Of a stretch of 64,000 nt of DNA, positions 8,195-16,547 are shown one piece after another. The stretch comes from WHSW01 sp963742205. Its GTDB lineage: Bacteria; Actinomycetota; Thermoleophilia; Solirubrobacterales; 70-9. Every line of letters starts with the position of its first letter. Position 1 is the first letter of the stretch. The notes beneath the pieces are model-generated. The model did no database searches. It worked only from the letters and a program-made list of their open reading frames with translations, and was not told the origin of the DNA. A program made the translations under genes and the position numbers. Where the stretch lies: contig CAVUKZ010000009.1 of the NCBI GenBank assembly GCA_963742205.1, positions 310,001 to 374,000 on the forward strand, written 5' to 3'.

Positions 8195-9595
8195 TCAGGG
8201 CCCGGGGGAGAGGCGCGGATCGCCCTCAGGGGCCGACTGCACATAGGCGTGGATCCTGCGGTCGAGCGCAAGCTCGGCTTCCAGGTCCGCGTCTTCCCCA
8301 TGCCGGTACGCGAGGTCCTTGCCCTCGAGCACTTCGATCAGGGCCTCGACGAATCGGCCATCGAGCTGCGTGCCGGAGATCCGGCGCAGCTCGATGACGG
8401 CCTCATATGAACTCACCGGTTCGCGATAGGTGTCGCGGGCCGTCATCACGTCATAGGTGTCGGCGACGGCGACGATCCGCGCCAGCTCGGGGATCTCGTC
8501 GCCCTGGAGGCCGCGCGGATACCCGCGGCCGTCGAGTCGCTCGTGGTGGGCGAGGATCACCTCGCCGATCGGCTGATAGCCGTCGATCTCCGAGACGATC
8601 CGGGCGCCCTCGGTGGGATGGGTCTTGATCGCGTCCCACTCGACGTCCGTGAGCCGGCGCCGCCCGGACTTCAGGATGCTGTCCGGGAGCACGAACTTGC
8701 CGATGTCGTGGAGCAGGCCGGCCGAGTGCACGAGCTCCTGGTCGGTGGCCGGGAGGCCGGCCTTGGCCGCGATCTCGCGCGAGTAGCGGGCGACGGCGGC
8801 GCTGTGGCGCGCGGTCATCCGGTCGCGCAGGTCGAGCGTGCGCAACAGCGCCGAGAGCAGCGCAACCTGGAACCCGGCGAGCTGTCGGGCGCGGAGCTCG
8901 AGCTCGTCGGCACGCTCCTGCGAGACGAGGAGCGCTCCGACGAGGTACTGGAAGATCAGGATCACGGCCGCGAACAGGGCCATCGCCGCGATCCCGAGCT
9001 CGACGTAGGCGAGCGCAACCGCCACGGTGAGCAGCGCCGAGGCGAGCTCCGAGGGAAGCAGCGGGACGAGCGCGCGGCGGACCTTGGTCGAGAAGCGCGA
9101 GCGCTCGACGTAGCACGAGTAGCCGGCGATCAAGACGAAGTCGATCGCGAGCGAGATGACGAAGATCGCGAAGACGAGGAGGTAGAAGCCGTCGGAGCCG
9201 CGCTCGATCGAGTTCGCGTTCGAGACGGCCTCGAATACGAGCCCGGCGACCAGCGGGAAGACCGCGTAGGTGACCAGGTTGATCAGCAGGTAGTCGCGCT
9301 GGTAGCGCTCCCGCGCCCAGCTGGCGAGAATCGTCAGCAGGCCGATCAGGATCGCCTGGGTGACGCCCGAGAGGACCGCCGCGAGAACGATCGCCAAGAA
9401 GCTCGCGGAGACGAAGATCCGGTAGGCGCGCACCTCGACCCGGAGCAGGTCGCTGGCGACGCCGAGCACGAGCAGCGTCCCCAGCAGGGGCAGGTTCCAA
9501 TCGCCGTCGCCGGCGCGCAGCACCGCGACCACGACGACGACCCCCAGGGCGATCAACTGGATCACGATCGCAAGGCGAGTCGGGCGCTCGGTCAT
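8195..9595 (-). CDS. Membrane HD-GYP domain protein, probable c-di-GMP phosphodiesterase
   Basis: From ATG 9595 (MTERPTRLAIVIQ) the protein is 466 residues. About seven hydrophobic helices fill residues 10-230 as a membrane sensor. The HD-GYP domain follows: RHSAAVARYSREIA, LLHDIGK (the HD pair), THPTEGARIV, HHERLDGRGYPRGL (GYP motif) and VADTYDVMTA. The family hydrolyses cyclic di-GMP. Earlier starts would add a low-complexity Arg/Pro-rich tail that overlaps the HTH gene at 9633, so they were not used. The exact signal sensed is unknown. Confidence 0.9.
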   Translation of the reverse strand: MTERPTRLAIVIQLIALGVVVVVAVLRAGDGDWNLPLLGTLLVLGVASDLLRVEVRAYRIFVSASFLAIVLAAVLSGVTQAILIGLLTILASWARERYQRDYLLINLVTYAVFPLVAGLVFEAVSNANSIERGSDGFYLLVFAIFVISLAIDFVLIAGYSCYVERSRFSTKVRRALVPLLPSELASALLTVAVALAYVELGIAAMALFAAVILIFQYLVGALLVSQERADELELRARQLAGFQVALLSALLRTLDLRDRMTARHSAAVARYSREIAAKAGLPATDQELVHSAGLLHDIGKFVLPDSILKSGRRRLTDVEWDAIKTHPTEGARIVSEIDGYQPIGEVILAHHERLDGRGYPRGLQGDEIPELARIVAVADTYDVMTARDTYREPVSSYEAVIELRRISGTQLDGRFVEALIEVLEGKDLAYRHGEDADLEAELALDRRIHAYVQSAPEGDPRLSPGP

Positions 9596-9632
9596 CTCGT
9601 TGGCTCGGGCGGGGCGGTGGTCCGGGGGTGGC

Positions 9633-9872
9633 TCAGTTGCTGATCGAGTCGGGTCTGCGTCCGTATCGCGGCACTGCCGAACCGCCGAGCGCCGGCTGGC
9701 GCATCGAGGCGAGGAACTGTTCCAGGTCCTCCGGCGAATAGCGCCGCTGCCCGCCCGGGGTCCTGTACACCTGAACGATTCCCTGATCGGACCACTTGCG
9801 CAGCGATGCGGCACTCACACCGAGAAAATCGGCTGCCTCGCTGACGTTCAAAAACCTCTGGCCTGCTTCCAT
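9633..9872 (-). CDS. Small MerR/excisionase-type DNA-binding protein
   Basis: 79 residues from ATG 9872, chosen because GGAAGGGG lies right before it; an upstream start at 9890 is possible. The protein is almost only a helix-turn-helix: FLNVSEAADFLGVSAASLRKW, then a wing with RTPGGQRRYSPEDLEQFL. This is the MerR-like HTH_17 fold. Single-domain forms act as transcription factors or recombination directionality factors. No integrase lies nearby, so a regulator is more likely. It lies 37 bases upstream of the HD-GYP gene and may be co-transcribed with it. Confidence 0.82.
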   Translation of the reverse strand: MEAGQRFLNVSEAADFLGVSAASLRKWSDQGIVQVYRTPGGQRRYSPEDLEQFLASMRQPALGGSAVPRYGRRPDSISN

Positions 9873-10101
9873 GACCCCTTCCCGGCTCACAGATCCGCCG
9901 CAAATCGGCGAAAACTTGCGCGTTAGGTGGGTTGGTAGCCGGGTCTGGCATCGGTGGCAACGAAGCGCGCCGCATTGCGTAAGTAATGCGCAAGTTCATT
10001 CGCGTAGAACCTGTAACTGCGTGCGCAACCTACGCAAACTGAGATCGAAGTTGCAACTCCGTAGTGTGCCGTTGTCGCTCGGCTGGGCCGAGCGAGCGGG
10101 C
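9873..10101. promoter_or_regulatory. Intergenic region with repeated GCGCAA/TTGC words
   Basis: This 229-base gap between two MerR-type genes contains TTGCGTAAGT (9975), TGCGCAAGTT (9987), CTGTAACTGC (10011), TGCGCAACC (10022), TACGCAAAC (10031) and GTTGCAACTC (10049). They resemble the repeats upstream of the MFS gene (7957-8045). It probably holds the promoter of the 9633 gene and autoregulatory sites. No gene was seen. Confidence 0.35.
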
Positions 10102-10920
10102 TCAGAGTTGGCCCAGGAGGAGCTCGGTCGCCTCGCTCGGCTCGGAGCCCAGCGAGGGGACGCCGTCCCGGCCGGCGACCAGGCGGGCGGCGCGATAGCC
10201 GTACAGGCGAGTGCGCTCGCCGCCGGTGCGAAGCGTCCGCAGCGGCCCGGCAAGCACGTCGAGCCGGGCCTCGGAGCCGCAGATCACGACCGCCCGCGGG
10301 GTCAGGGCCCGCAGCGCGCTGCGAAAGCGACCCTCGGCGAGCCCGGCGGAGAGCAGCAGGACGCGCAGCCCGGCTCGGCGCAGGAAGAGCTCCAGGGCCT
10401 GCGTGTGGACGGCCTCGACGCCCAGGGGCGAGCCGGAGTCGAGCAGCAGCACGCCCTCCTCGCGGGTCGAGCTGGCGGCCAGGCGGCGGGCGCCGTGCAG
10501 CCAGCCGGTCGCCCAGCGGCAGGCGTGCTCGAGCTCGGCCTCTCCGTGGGGCCGTCGAGCGGCGAGCTCCAGCCCGGGCAGCAGCAGCTCGGAGACCGTG
10601 CGCTCCACCGAGCGGACGGCGAGGCTCTGCTCGAGCTCGCGATCGGCGGCCGCCTCGTCGAAGCGGTCGAAGGCGACGACAAGGCTCGCCGAGGAGGCGG
10701 GGCCTCGGCCTCGCAGGCGCGCCACCTCGACCGCGCTCGAGATGTTGTGGGTCTCGCGCAGCGCCGCGCGCAGCGCCTCGACCTCGTCGAGCTCGTAGAG
10801 GCGGTGGTTGCCGGGGGTGCGCGCCGGCGACGGGTATCCGAGCCGTCGCTCCCAGCTGCGCAGCGTGCTCGTGCTGACGCCGAGCATCTCCGCCGCTGCA
10901 TTGATCCTGATTCCGCTCAT
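10102..10920 (-). CDS. MerR-family regulator with B12-binding-like C-terminal domain
   Basis: 272 residues with GGAGGGACCT directly before ATG 10920. The N-terminal winged helix (INAAAEMLGVSTSTLRSWERRLGYPSPARTPGNHRLY) is classic MerR. The remainder has a helical-bundle segment (about 75-165) and an alpha/beta domain (about 175-272, LRVLLLSAGLAEGRFRSALRAL, AVVICGSEA) like the CarH/LitR cobalamin-binding regulators. The His of the usual DxHxxG cobalamin ligand motif is not visible, so it may not bind B12 in the normal way. LitR/CarH proteins repress light or stress genes. Confidence 0.8.
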   Translation of the reverse strand: MSGIRINAAAEMLGVSTSTLRSWERRLGYPSPARTPGNHRLYELDEVEALRAALRETHNISSAVEVARLRGRGPASSASLVVAFDRFDEAAADRELEQSLAVRSVERTVSELLLPGLELAARRPHGEAELEHACRWATGWLHGARRLAASSTREEGVLLLDSGSPLGVEAVHTQALELFLRRAGLRVLLLSAGLAEGRFRSALRALTPRAVVICGSEARLDVLAGPLRTLRTGGERTRLYGYRAARLVAGRDGVPSLGSEPSEATELLLGQL

Positions 10921-10985
10921 AGGTCCCTCCGCGGCGAAGGATCACAGCAGGTTCTCGCAGCTTCTACAAGCTTTGCGGGCGATTG

Positions 10986-11870
10986 TCAGCTGTCTTGCAC
11001 GGGGCTCTCGGAACCGGCGCCGCTGCTGCGCCCGACCGGGATCCCCGCCGCCTTCGCGGCGTACGTCGCCTCGGCGGCGCTCTCGAGCAGGCGCTCGGCG
11101 CTGGTCCCGTCCTCGGGGCACGTGACGACCCCGGAGGCGATCGCGATCCGGGGCCCCTCCTCGGACTGCGAGCTCGCGACGAGCTCCGCGATGCGCGTCG
11201 CCATCGGCACCAGGCCGGTGGCCTCGGTGTGTGGGGCGAGGACCGCGAATTCGTCCTCCTCGAGCCGGAACGCCTGGTCGACGTCACGCAGCTGGCGCCG
11301 GAGCACGCCGGCGACCGCGGTCAGCATCCGGTCGCCGGTCGGGCGACCGTGGGCCTCGTTGATGCGCCCGAGCCCGTCGACGTCGACGAGCGCGAGGGCG
11401 AAGGTGTGCCCGTAGCGCCGTTGCTCGGCGAGCAGGATGTGCAACCACTCGTCGAGCTGTACCGGGCCCGGCAGGCCGGTGACCGGGTCGTGGGCGGCGC
11501 CGCCCCCGCGGCTCTCGACCAGCGAGCGGGTGACCTCGCCCTGGATTGAGCCGAAGAGGTCGATCAGGCGGCCGACCGCGCGCGCGAACGCCCCCGGCTC
11601 CTTCTCGGGGACCTCGCGGCGCACCGCCTCGATCACCAGGTTCTGCAGCGCGGCGAGGTCGCGCGGGATCTGCGACGGCGCGCTGGGCCCGGCGCGCAGC
11701 GCGGCCAGCGTCTCGGCGCGACGCAGCTGCTCGGGCTCGAGCTCGGCGCCCGGTGCGGCCTCCGGGTCGCTGAGCGCGCTGAGGATCGCCGCGATCAGCG
11801 GTGGCGCCTCGTCGACGACCCACGGCACGGACAGCTCGCCCACCTCGGGGAGCGGCGTGCGCTCGATCAT
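10986..11870 (-). CDS. GGDEF-domain protein with degenerate active site
   Basis: The in-frame ATG at 11870 (MIERTPLPEVGEL) gives 294 residues. Coding-like sequence extends further upstream (PVRSRARREEREQLAKEWLL), so the true start may be near 11949 with a start codon in another frame. Residues 1-140 are a helical N-domain. The GGDEF domain begins HDPVTGLPGPVQLDEWL and has ALALVDVDGLGRINEAHG, but the signature is FRLEEDEFAVLAP: the two glycines are replaced by Glu-Glu. That should abolish cyclase activity, so it may bind c-di-GMP or GTP as a sensor instead. It is divergent from the RsbU-RsbW gene. Confidence 0.8.
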   Translation of the reverse strand: MIERTPLPEVGELSVPWVVDEAPPLIAAILSALSDPEAAPGAELEPEQLRRAETLAALRAGPSAPSQIPRDLAALQNLVIEAVRREVPEKEPGAFARAVGRLIDLFGSIQGEVTRSLVESRGGGAAHDPVTGLPGPVQLDEWLHILLAEQRRYGHTFALALVDVDGLGRINEAHGRPTGDRMLTAVAGVLRRQLRDVDQAFRLEEDEFAVLAPHTEATGLVPMATRIAELVASSQSEEGPRIAIASGVVTCPEDGTSAERLLESAAEATYAAKAAGIPVGRSSGAGSESPVQDS

Positions 11871-12062
11871 CCGCAAGAGCCACTCCTTGGCGAGCTGCTC
11901 TCGCTCCTCTCTGCGAGCGCGGGATCTGACCGGGATCGGCAGCGTCCACGCGCCCTCACGGTAGAGACAGGACCGGTCGTCACGAACCGGCTTGACACGG
12001 CGTCTGCAAGCGCAACGAGGCGGTAGTCGCTGCCCCTCGCGCCCACTAGACTCGGCCAGGCC

Positions 12063-13293
12063 TTGGCGGCGGACGAAACAGCAGGCGGCGAGGGGGGCGC
12101 GGCCCCGCCGGGCGGTGGCGACCACATCATTGGCGCGACCCTCGAGGGCCTGCGTCGCGCCGCCGAGGAGGTCGAACACGTCGCCGCCGTCGCCGAGACG
12201 CTGCAGCGCAGCCTGCTGCCCGAGCGTTTGCCGGAGCTCTCCGGGCTGACGATGTCGGCCCGTTACGTGGCCGGCAGCGCGGACGCCCAGGTTGGCGGCG
12301 ACTGGTACGACGTGATCGCGCTCCGCGACGGCCACGCCGGGATCGCGATCGGCGACGTCGTCGGCCACGGCCTCGACGCCGCGGCCCGGATGGCGCGGCT
12401 GCAGAACGCGCTGCGGGCTTACGCGCTCGAGGGCCTGCGCCCGTCGCTCGTGCTCGAGCGGATGAACGGCTTCGCGCGCGAGGTCACCGGAGGCCCGATG
12501 GCGACCGTCCTCTACGGCGTCATCGACCCGGAGGAGGGGCGCCTGCGCCTGGCCACGGCGGGCCACCCGCCCGTGCTCGTCATCGGCCCCGCCGGCGACG
12601 CCTACTTCGCCGAGGGCCCGGCGGGCAGCCCGCTCGGCGTGATCCCGTTTCCCGACCTACGAGGAGTCGACGATCCCGCTCGAGCCCGGCTCCACGGTGC
12701 TCCTGTACACCGACGGCCTGGTCGAGCGCCCCGAATCGCCGCTCGACGAGGGGCTCGAGTGGTTGCGCGGGCTGGCGGCCGGCGTCCCCGCCCACCCCGA
12801 CGAGCTCTGCGGCGCACTGCTGCAGACGCGCTTCCGCGACGCCGCCCCGCGCGACGACGTCGCCCTGCTCGCCGTCCGGCTCGAGCCGGTGTCGGTCGAG
12901 CGCATCGACCTCACGCTGCGGGCCGAGCCCGAGTCGCTGGCGCAGGTGCGCCGCGGCGTCGGGCGCTGGCTGCGAGCCGCGGGCGCGACCGACTCCGAGA
13001 CCTACGAGGCGCTGGTCGCGTGCGGCGAGGCGTGCGCGAACGCGATCGCCCACGCGTACCCGCCCGGTGAGGCCTCCTACGTGGTCGAGGGCCGCAGCCA
13101 CGACGGCGAGGTGGAGCTGCGGGTGCGCGACTTCGGGAGCTGGCGCGCGCCGCGCTCCGGCTCGCAGGGCCGTGGCCTGAGCCTGATCGACGAGCTCATG
13201 GACGAGGTCGAGATCGAGCGGGGCTCGACCGGGACCACCGTCCGGATGCGACGCAAGATCGGCGTCGCCGATGCGCCAGGGGTGACGGCGTGA
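12063..13293 (+). CDS. PP2C phosphatase-antisigma kinase fusion (RsbU-RsbW type), one frame break
   Basis: A TTG at 12063 opens a SpoIIE/RsbU phosphatase domain. Metal-binding motifs are GGDWYDVI (near residue 78), GDVVGHGLDAA and, later, LYTDGLVER and RDDVALLAV. After it a HATPase anti-sigma domain has EACANAIAHAY (N box) and GRGLSLIDELMD. One extra C in TTTCCC at about 12646-12650 breaks the frame; removing it gives IPFPTYEESTIPLEPG. The fused protein should both phosphorylate and dephosphorylate STAS partners in a partner-switching stress pathway. The STAS gene overlaps its stop (GTGA). No sigma factor is in the window. Confidence 0.85.
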
Positions 13294-13655
13294 GGGACCG
13301 GATCGCAGGCTTCGAGGTCGAGCAGCGCGACGGGGTGCTGATCGCGTCGGTCGACGGCGAGATCGACAGCTCGAACGCCGCCGAGTTCCGGCTCGCCCTG
13401 TCCGAGCGCCTCCCGAGCGCCTCCAGCGCCCTCGTGCTCGACCTCTCGGGAGTCACCTATCTGGACAGCTCCGGCATCCACCTCCTGTTCGAGCTCGGGC
13501 GCCGACTGGCGGCGCGCCGTCAGGCGCTGCGCCTGGTGGTCCCGGAGAACTCGCCCATGCGCCGGGTGCTCGAGCTCTGCGCCGTGGACGCCGTGGCGCC
13601 GATGGACCCGGAGCTCGACGCCTCGCTGCGCGCGCTCGCCGAAACCGAGATTTAG
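13290..13655 (+). CDS. STAS-domain anti-sigma factor antagonist (RsbV-like)
   Basis: 121 residues from a GTG that overlaps the stop of the phosphatase-kinase gene by four bases, so translation is coupled. The STAS fold shows VDGEIDSSNAAEF and the phosphorylatable serine in VTYLDSSGIHLLFEL. Phosphorylation state would set binding to the anti-sigma domain encoded just upstream. A weak inverted repeat GAGCCG/CGGCTC (13655-13680) separates it from the convergent LuxR gene. Confidence 0.92.
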   Translation: MRDRIAGFEVEQRDGVLIASVDGEIDSSNAAEFRLALSERLPSASSALVLDLSGVTYLDSSGIHLLFELGRRLAARRQALRLVVPENSPMRRVLELCAVDAVAPMDPELDASLRALAETEI

Positions 13656-13678
13656 AGCCGTTCAGCCTCTAGAGCGGC

Positions 13679-14473
13679 TCAGCCGAGCCGAGGGGCCGTC
13701 GACCAGGAGGCGCGGAAGCGCTCCATCGCCCGGTCGAGGCGCTGGTCGACGTCGCCGCCGCCCACCAGGATCTCGCCCACGCGGCTCGCGAACGCCTGCA
13801 GGAGGAGCAGCTCGCTGCGCCCGACCGGGCGGCTGATCCTGGCGACGAGGGCGATTACGCCAAGCAGTCGTCCGCGGCCGATCATCGGGGCCGCGATCAC
13901 CGCTCCGCGCCCCGAGCCACCGCTGCCCTGGAGCAGCTGTGCCCGGCGCTCGAGCGCGGCGCGGCCGAGGGGGCCGTCGCCGAGCGCGACGTTGTCCGGG
14001 AGCTCGTCAGAGGCCCCGGCCTCGGCCGCGAGCCGGCGCAGCGAGAGCCCGTCCTCGTCGGCGAGGTAGATCGCGCCGCCATCGACGTCGTAGAGGCCCA
14101 CGAGCCCATCGAGCATCCGCTCCAGCGCCGCGGTCGGCTCGGCGGCCGCCGCCGGTTGGCCCGCCGCCTGAGTGGCCGGGGCGGGCGGCGTGTCGCCGTC
14201 GGAGGTGATCTGCCGCTGCTGCAGCGCCAGGGCGACGGCCTGCGAGCGGGTCGAGGCGCCGAGCTTCGCCATCGCGTTGCGGACGTGGGTGCGGACGGTC
14301 TCGGGCGAGAGCACGAGCTTCTCCGCGATCTGGGCGCCGCTGAGGCCTTCGGCGAGCTGACTGAGGATCTCGCGCTCGCGGCGCGTCAGCGGCGGCCGTC
14401 CGCCGCCCGCTGCGGAGGGGGTCCGGTTGGTGTCGTTGGCGGTGCTGATCTGATCGTCTCGGCGGGGGGACAT
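13679..14473 (-). CDS. LuxR-type HTH plus GAF domain regulator
   Basis: 264 residues. The HTH is at the N-terminus (LTRREREILSQLAEGLSGAQI, SPETVRTHVRNAMAKLGA), which is unusual because LuxR outputs are normally C-terminal. A Pro/Ala linker follows. A GAF domain (about 115-250) has YDVDGGAIYLADEDGLSLRR and AAPMIGRGRLLGVIALV. It probably senses a small molecule or redox state and binds DNA as a dimer. It lies divergent from the LPFTG gene, with a 10-bp inverted repeat between them. Confidence 0.85.
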   Translation of the reverse strand: MSPRRDDQISTANDTNRTPSAAGGGRPPLTRREREILSQLAEGLSGAQIAEKLVLSPETVRTHVRNAMAKLGASTRSQAVALALQQRQITSDGDTPPAPATQAAGQPAAAAEPTAALERMLDGLVGLYDVDGGAIYLADEDGLSLRRLAAEAGASDELPDNVALGDGPLGRAALERRAQLLQGSGGSGRGAVIAAPMIGRGRLLGVIALVARISRPVGRSELLLLQAFASRVGEILVGGGDVDQRLDRAMERFRASWSTAPRLG

Positions 14474-14522
14474 CGGCAGTTTAGTTGCGGCCGACGATGC
14501 GACTAGGCCTGGTCCCCGATTT

Positions 14523-14610
14523 GAGGTAATGACACCTGCTTTTCTCGGTATTTCTCTGCCGAGCCTTTACTTCTGGTTTTGGAGCCGTGGTATCAGGTAC
14601 TCATTACCTC
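14523..14610. repeat. Inverted repeat GAGGTAATGA flanking the promoter region of the LPFTG gene
   Basis: GAGGTAATGA (14523-14532) and its exact complement TCATTACCTC (14601-14610) lie 68 bases apart. Each is followed, outward to inward, by an ACCTG word, so the match extends beyond ten bases. The pair sits between a LuxR-GAF gene and the LPFTG gene. It could be a two-site operator that loops DNA. A CTCGG/CCGAG hairpin lies between the arms. Confidence 0.5.
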
Positions 14611-14697
14611 GGCGCCAAGGTAGTCGCCAGTGACTGCTCTCGCCTCCAGGCCGGACGCCGATGGGGCGGGTCCAATCCGAACAAACCGGGGATTAGG

Positions 14698-15093
14698 GTG
14701 ATTCATATCTCAACGCTAAACCGAACCCGTGGCCACAAGCCACTCCGACGGCTCGCAGGGGTTGCCGTCGCTGCGGTCGCGGTCGCGGTGATCGCGCTGC
14801 CTGCTGCGGCGCTCGCTGCCGACCCGACTGCGGACCAGTACGGCTCGCAACTGCAAACGCTCTCCGCGGGCTCCTCGGGCAACTCGACGCCAAGTGGCGG
14901 CGCGCCCGGGACCACCGCGACCAACTCGACCCCGCCGGCGGCCGGCGCGCCCAGCGCGACCGAGTCCAGCGGTGGCGGTTCGCTGCCCTTCACGGGGCTT
15001 GACGTCGGCCTGCTGGCCGCCGTCGCCGGCGGACTCGCCCTCGCGGGCTTCATGCTCCGCCGTCAGGCGAGAGAGGCGTCCGACCGCTCCTAA
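14698..15093 (+). CDS. Small sortase substrate with QYG motif and LPFTG anchor
   Basis: A GTG at 14698 gives 131 residues; longer in-frame starts lack a leader. The signal peptide (RRLAGVAVAAVAVAVIALPA) ends before ADPTADQYGSQLQTL, followed by a Ser/Thr/Pro-rich, low-complexity region. The C-terminus is a full cell-wall sorting signal: LPFTG (residues 96-100), a hydrophobic helix and RRQAREASDRS. It should be linked to the wall by a sortase. The DPTA.QYG..L segment recurs in the protein at 28397 and at the end of the protein at 27780. The next gene starts inside its stop codon (TAATG). Confidence 0.82.
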   Translation: MIHISTLNRTRGHKPLRRLAGVAVAAVAVAVIALPAAALAADPTADQYGSQLQTLSAGSSGNSTPSGGAPGTTATNSTPPAAGAPSATESSGGGSLPFTGLDVGLLAAVAGGLALAGFMLRRQAREASDRS

Positions 15094-16547
15094 TGAACTC
15101 GGTCGAACTCAACAGCGCCCACCAGGGTGCGGTGCATCGCGGTATGCACTCGGGGGTCCGCGCGCTTGAGGCGCAGCGGCTGATCGACTGGTTCACGCTC
15201 CGGCTCGGCCCTTCGGCCGCAGCCGGAGCGATCGCGTACCTGCACATGCACGAGTTCGGCCCGGCGGTGATCGTGCTCGTCTGCATGCTCGTCGCCACGC
15301 AGGCCATCGAGCGCTCGCAGCTGCCGCTGCACCTGATGCCCGCCAGCAGGTTCCTGCTCGGGCTCTTCGCGCCGGTGGCCGGCGCGACGGCGGCGTGGCT
15401 CATCGCGCTCGCGGCGGGCAGCTCGTTCCCGGCGTCCGAGTTCGAGGCGGTCGTCCTCGGCGCCTGGCTCGTGACAGCACTTGGGGCATGGATCAAGGTG
15501 CGGCTCGAGGATGGCCTCGAGGCCCGGATTGCGGTCGTCGGCCCGCGCGAGTTCGCGGCGGATTTCGTCGCCGAGCTCGACGCGGCCGGCGTCCGTACCT
15601 ACGACGTCGTCGGCTGGATCAGCTCCGAGGGCCCGGCGGAATACCGCCGCATGCGCTGGCTCGGGACGCTCGAGGACGTGCGTAGCGCGGTGATCACGGA
15701 GCACATCGACCTGATCGTCTGCGCTCCCGGCGTCGGCGACGCGGAGGGCGCGCGGCTGGAGAGCATGTGCGCGCGGGTCGCGGACGATTGCCTCGACCTG
15801 CCCGTGCGCCTCATCGCCGCCAACCAGCTCTACGAGGAGACCTTCGGCCACGTGCCCGTCGGGATGATCGACGCGGCCTGGTATCGCTACATCATGCACC
15901 CGCGCTTCCGGGCCGCCGGCCCGTACTCGAAGCGCGCCTTCGACCTCGTGCTCGGCACGATCATGGGCGTCCTCTTCCTACCGTTCGTCCTGATCGCGGC
16001 GATCGCGATCAAGCTCGAGGACCGCGGCCCGATCCTCTACCGCCAGCGGCGGCTCGGGGAGTTCGGGGAGGAGTTCGACATCCTGAAGCTGCGGACGATG
16101 GGAGTCGACGCCGAGGCGGACGGGCCGCGGTGGTCGGTCGCCGGCGACACCCGGGTCACGCGGGTGGGCAAGGTCCTTCGCCGGACTCACGTCGACGAGC
16201 TGCCGCAGCTCTGGAACGTGCTGCGCGGTGACATGACGCTCGTCGGCCCCCGGCCCGAGCGTCCCGAGATGGTCGCCGAGCTGGAGCGGCGCTTCCCGCA
16301 CTACACCCGGCGGCATCTGATCCAGCCGGGTATCGCCGGCTGGGCGGCGCTGCGGTGCGGCTACTCCGGGTCCGACATCGGCACCGCGTGGAAGCTCTGC
16401 CACGACCTCTTCTACATCAAGCGGCGCTCGATGCTCGCGGACGTGCTGATCCTGGCCGAGACCGGCGTCGAGGTCTTCCGGGACGCTCACCGCGCGCTAC
16501 GCGCGCCCGGTGAGCGCTTCCTGCTCGGCCAGGAACCCAGTGGCTGA
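15093..16547 (+). CDS. Polyprenyl-phosphate sugar phosphotransferase (WbaP/WcaJ-type)
   Basis: 484 residues. N-terminal helices and a Rossmann-like domain (ARIAVVGPREFAADFV) precede the bacterial sugar-transferase domain: KRAFDLVLGTIMGVLFLPFVL, LEDRGPILYRQRRLGE, ILKLRTMG, RRTHVDELPQLWNVLRGDM and LVGPRPERPEMV. It transfers a sugar phosphate to undecaprenyl phosphate, the first step of exopolysaccharide repeat synthesis. Its ATG shares an A with the stop of the LPFTG gene, and the PAS-LuxR gene overlaps its end, so three genes form an operon. Confidence 0.92.
   Translation: MNSVELNSAHQGAVHRGMHSGVRALEAQRLIDWFTLRLGPSAAAGAIAYLHMHEFGPAVIVLVCMLVATQAIERSQLPLHLMPASRFLLGLFAPVAGATAAWLIALAAGSSFPASEFEAVVLGAWLVTALGAWIKVRLEDGLEARIAVVGPREFAADFVAELDAAGVRTYDVVGWISSEGPAEYRRMRWLGTLEDVRSAVITEHIDLIVCAPGVGDAEGARLESMCARVADDCLDLPVRLIAANQLYEETFGHVPVGMIDAAWYRYIMHPRFRAAGPYSKRAFDLVLGTIMGVLFLPFVLIAAIAIKLEDRGPILYRQRRLGEFGEEFDILKLRTMGVDAEADGPRWSVAGDTRVTRVGKVLRRTHVDELPQLWNVLRGDMTLVGPRPERPEMVAELERRFPHYTRRHLIQPGIAGWAALRCGYSGSDIGTAWKLCHDLFYIKRRSMLADVLILAETGVEVFRDAHRALRAPGERFLLGQEPSG

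Noticed and set aside
11871..12566. Long N-terminal extension of the GGDEF protein
   Set aside because: Upstream of about 11950 the frame is a shadow of the RsbU gene. Only a short part before 11870 is coding-like.
16510..16539. Earlier GTG start of the PAS-LuxR gene
   Set aside because: GTG 16540 has a better ribosome-binding site and a shorter overlap with the previous gene.
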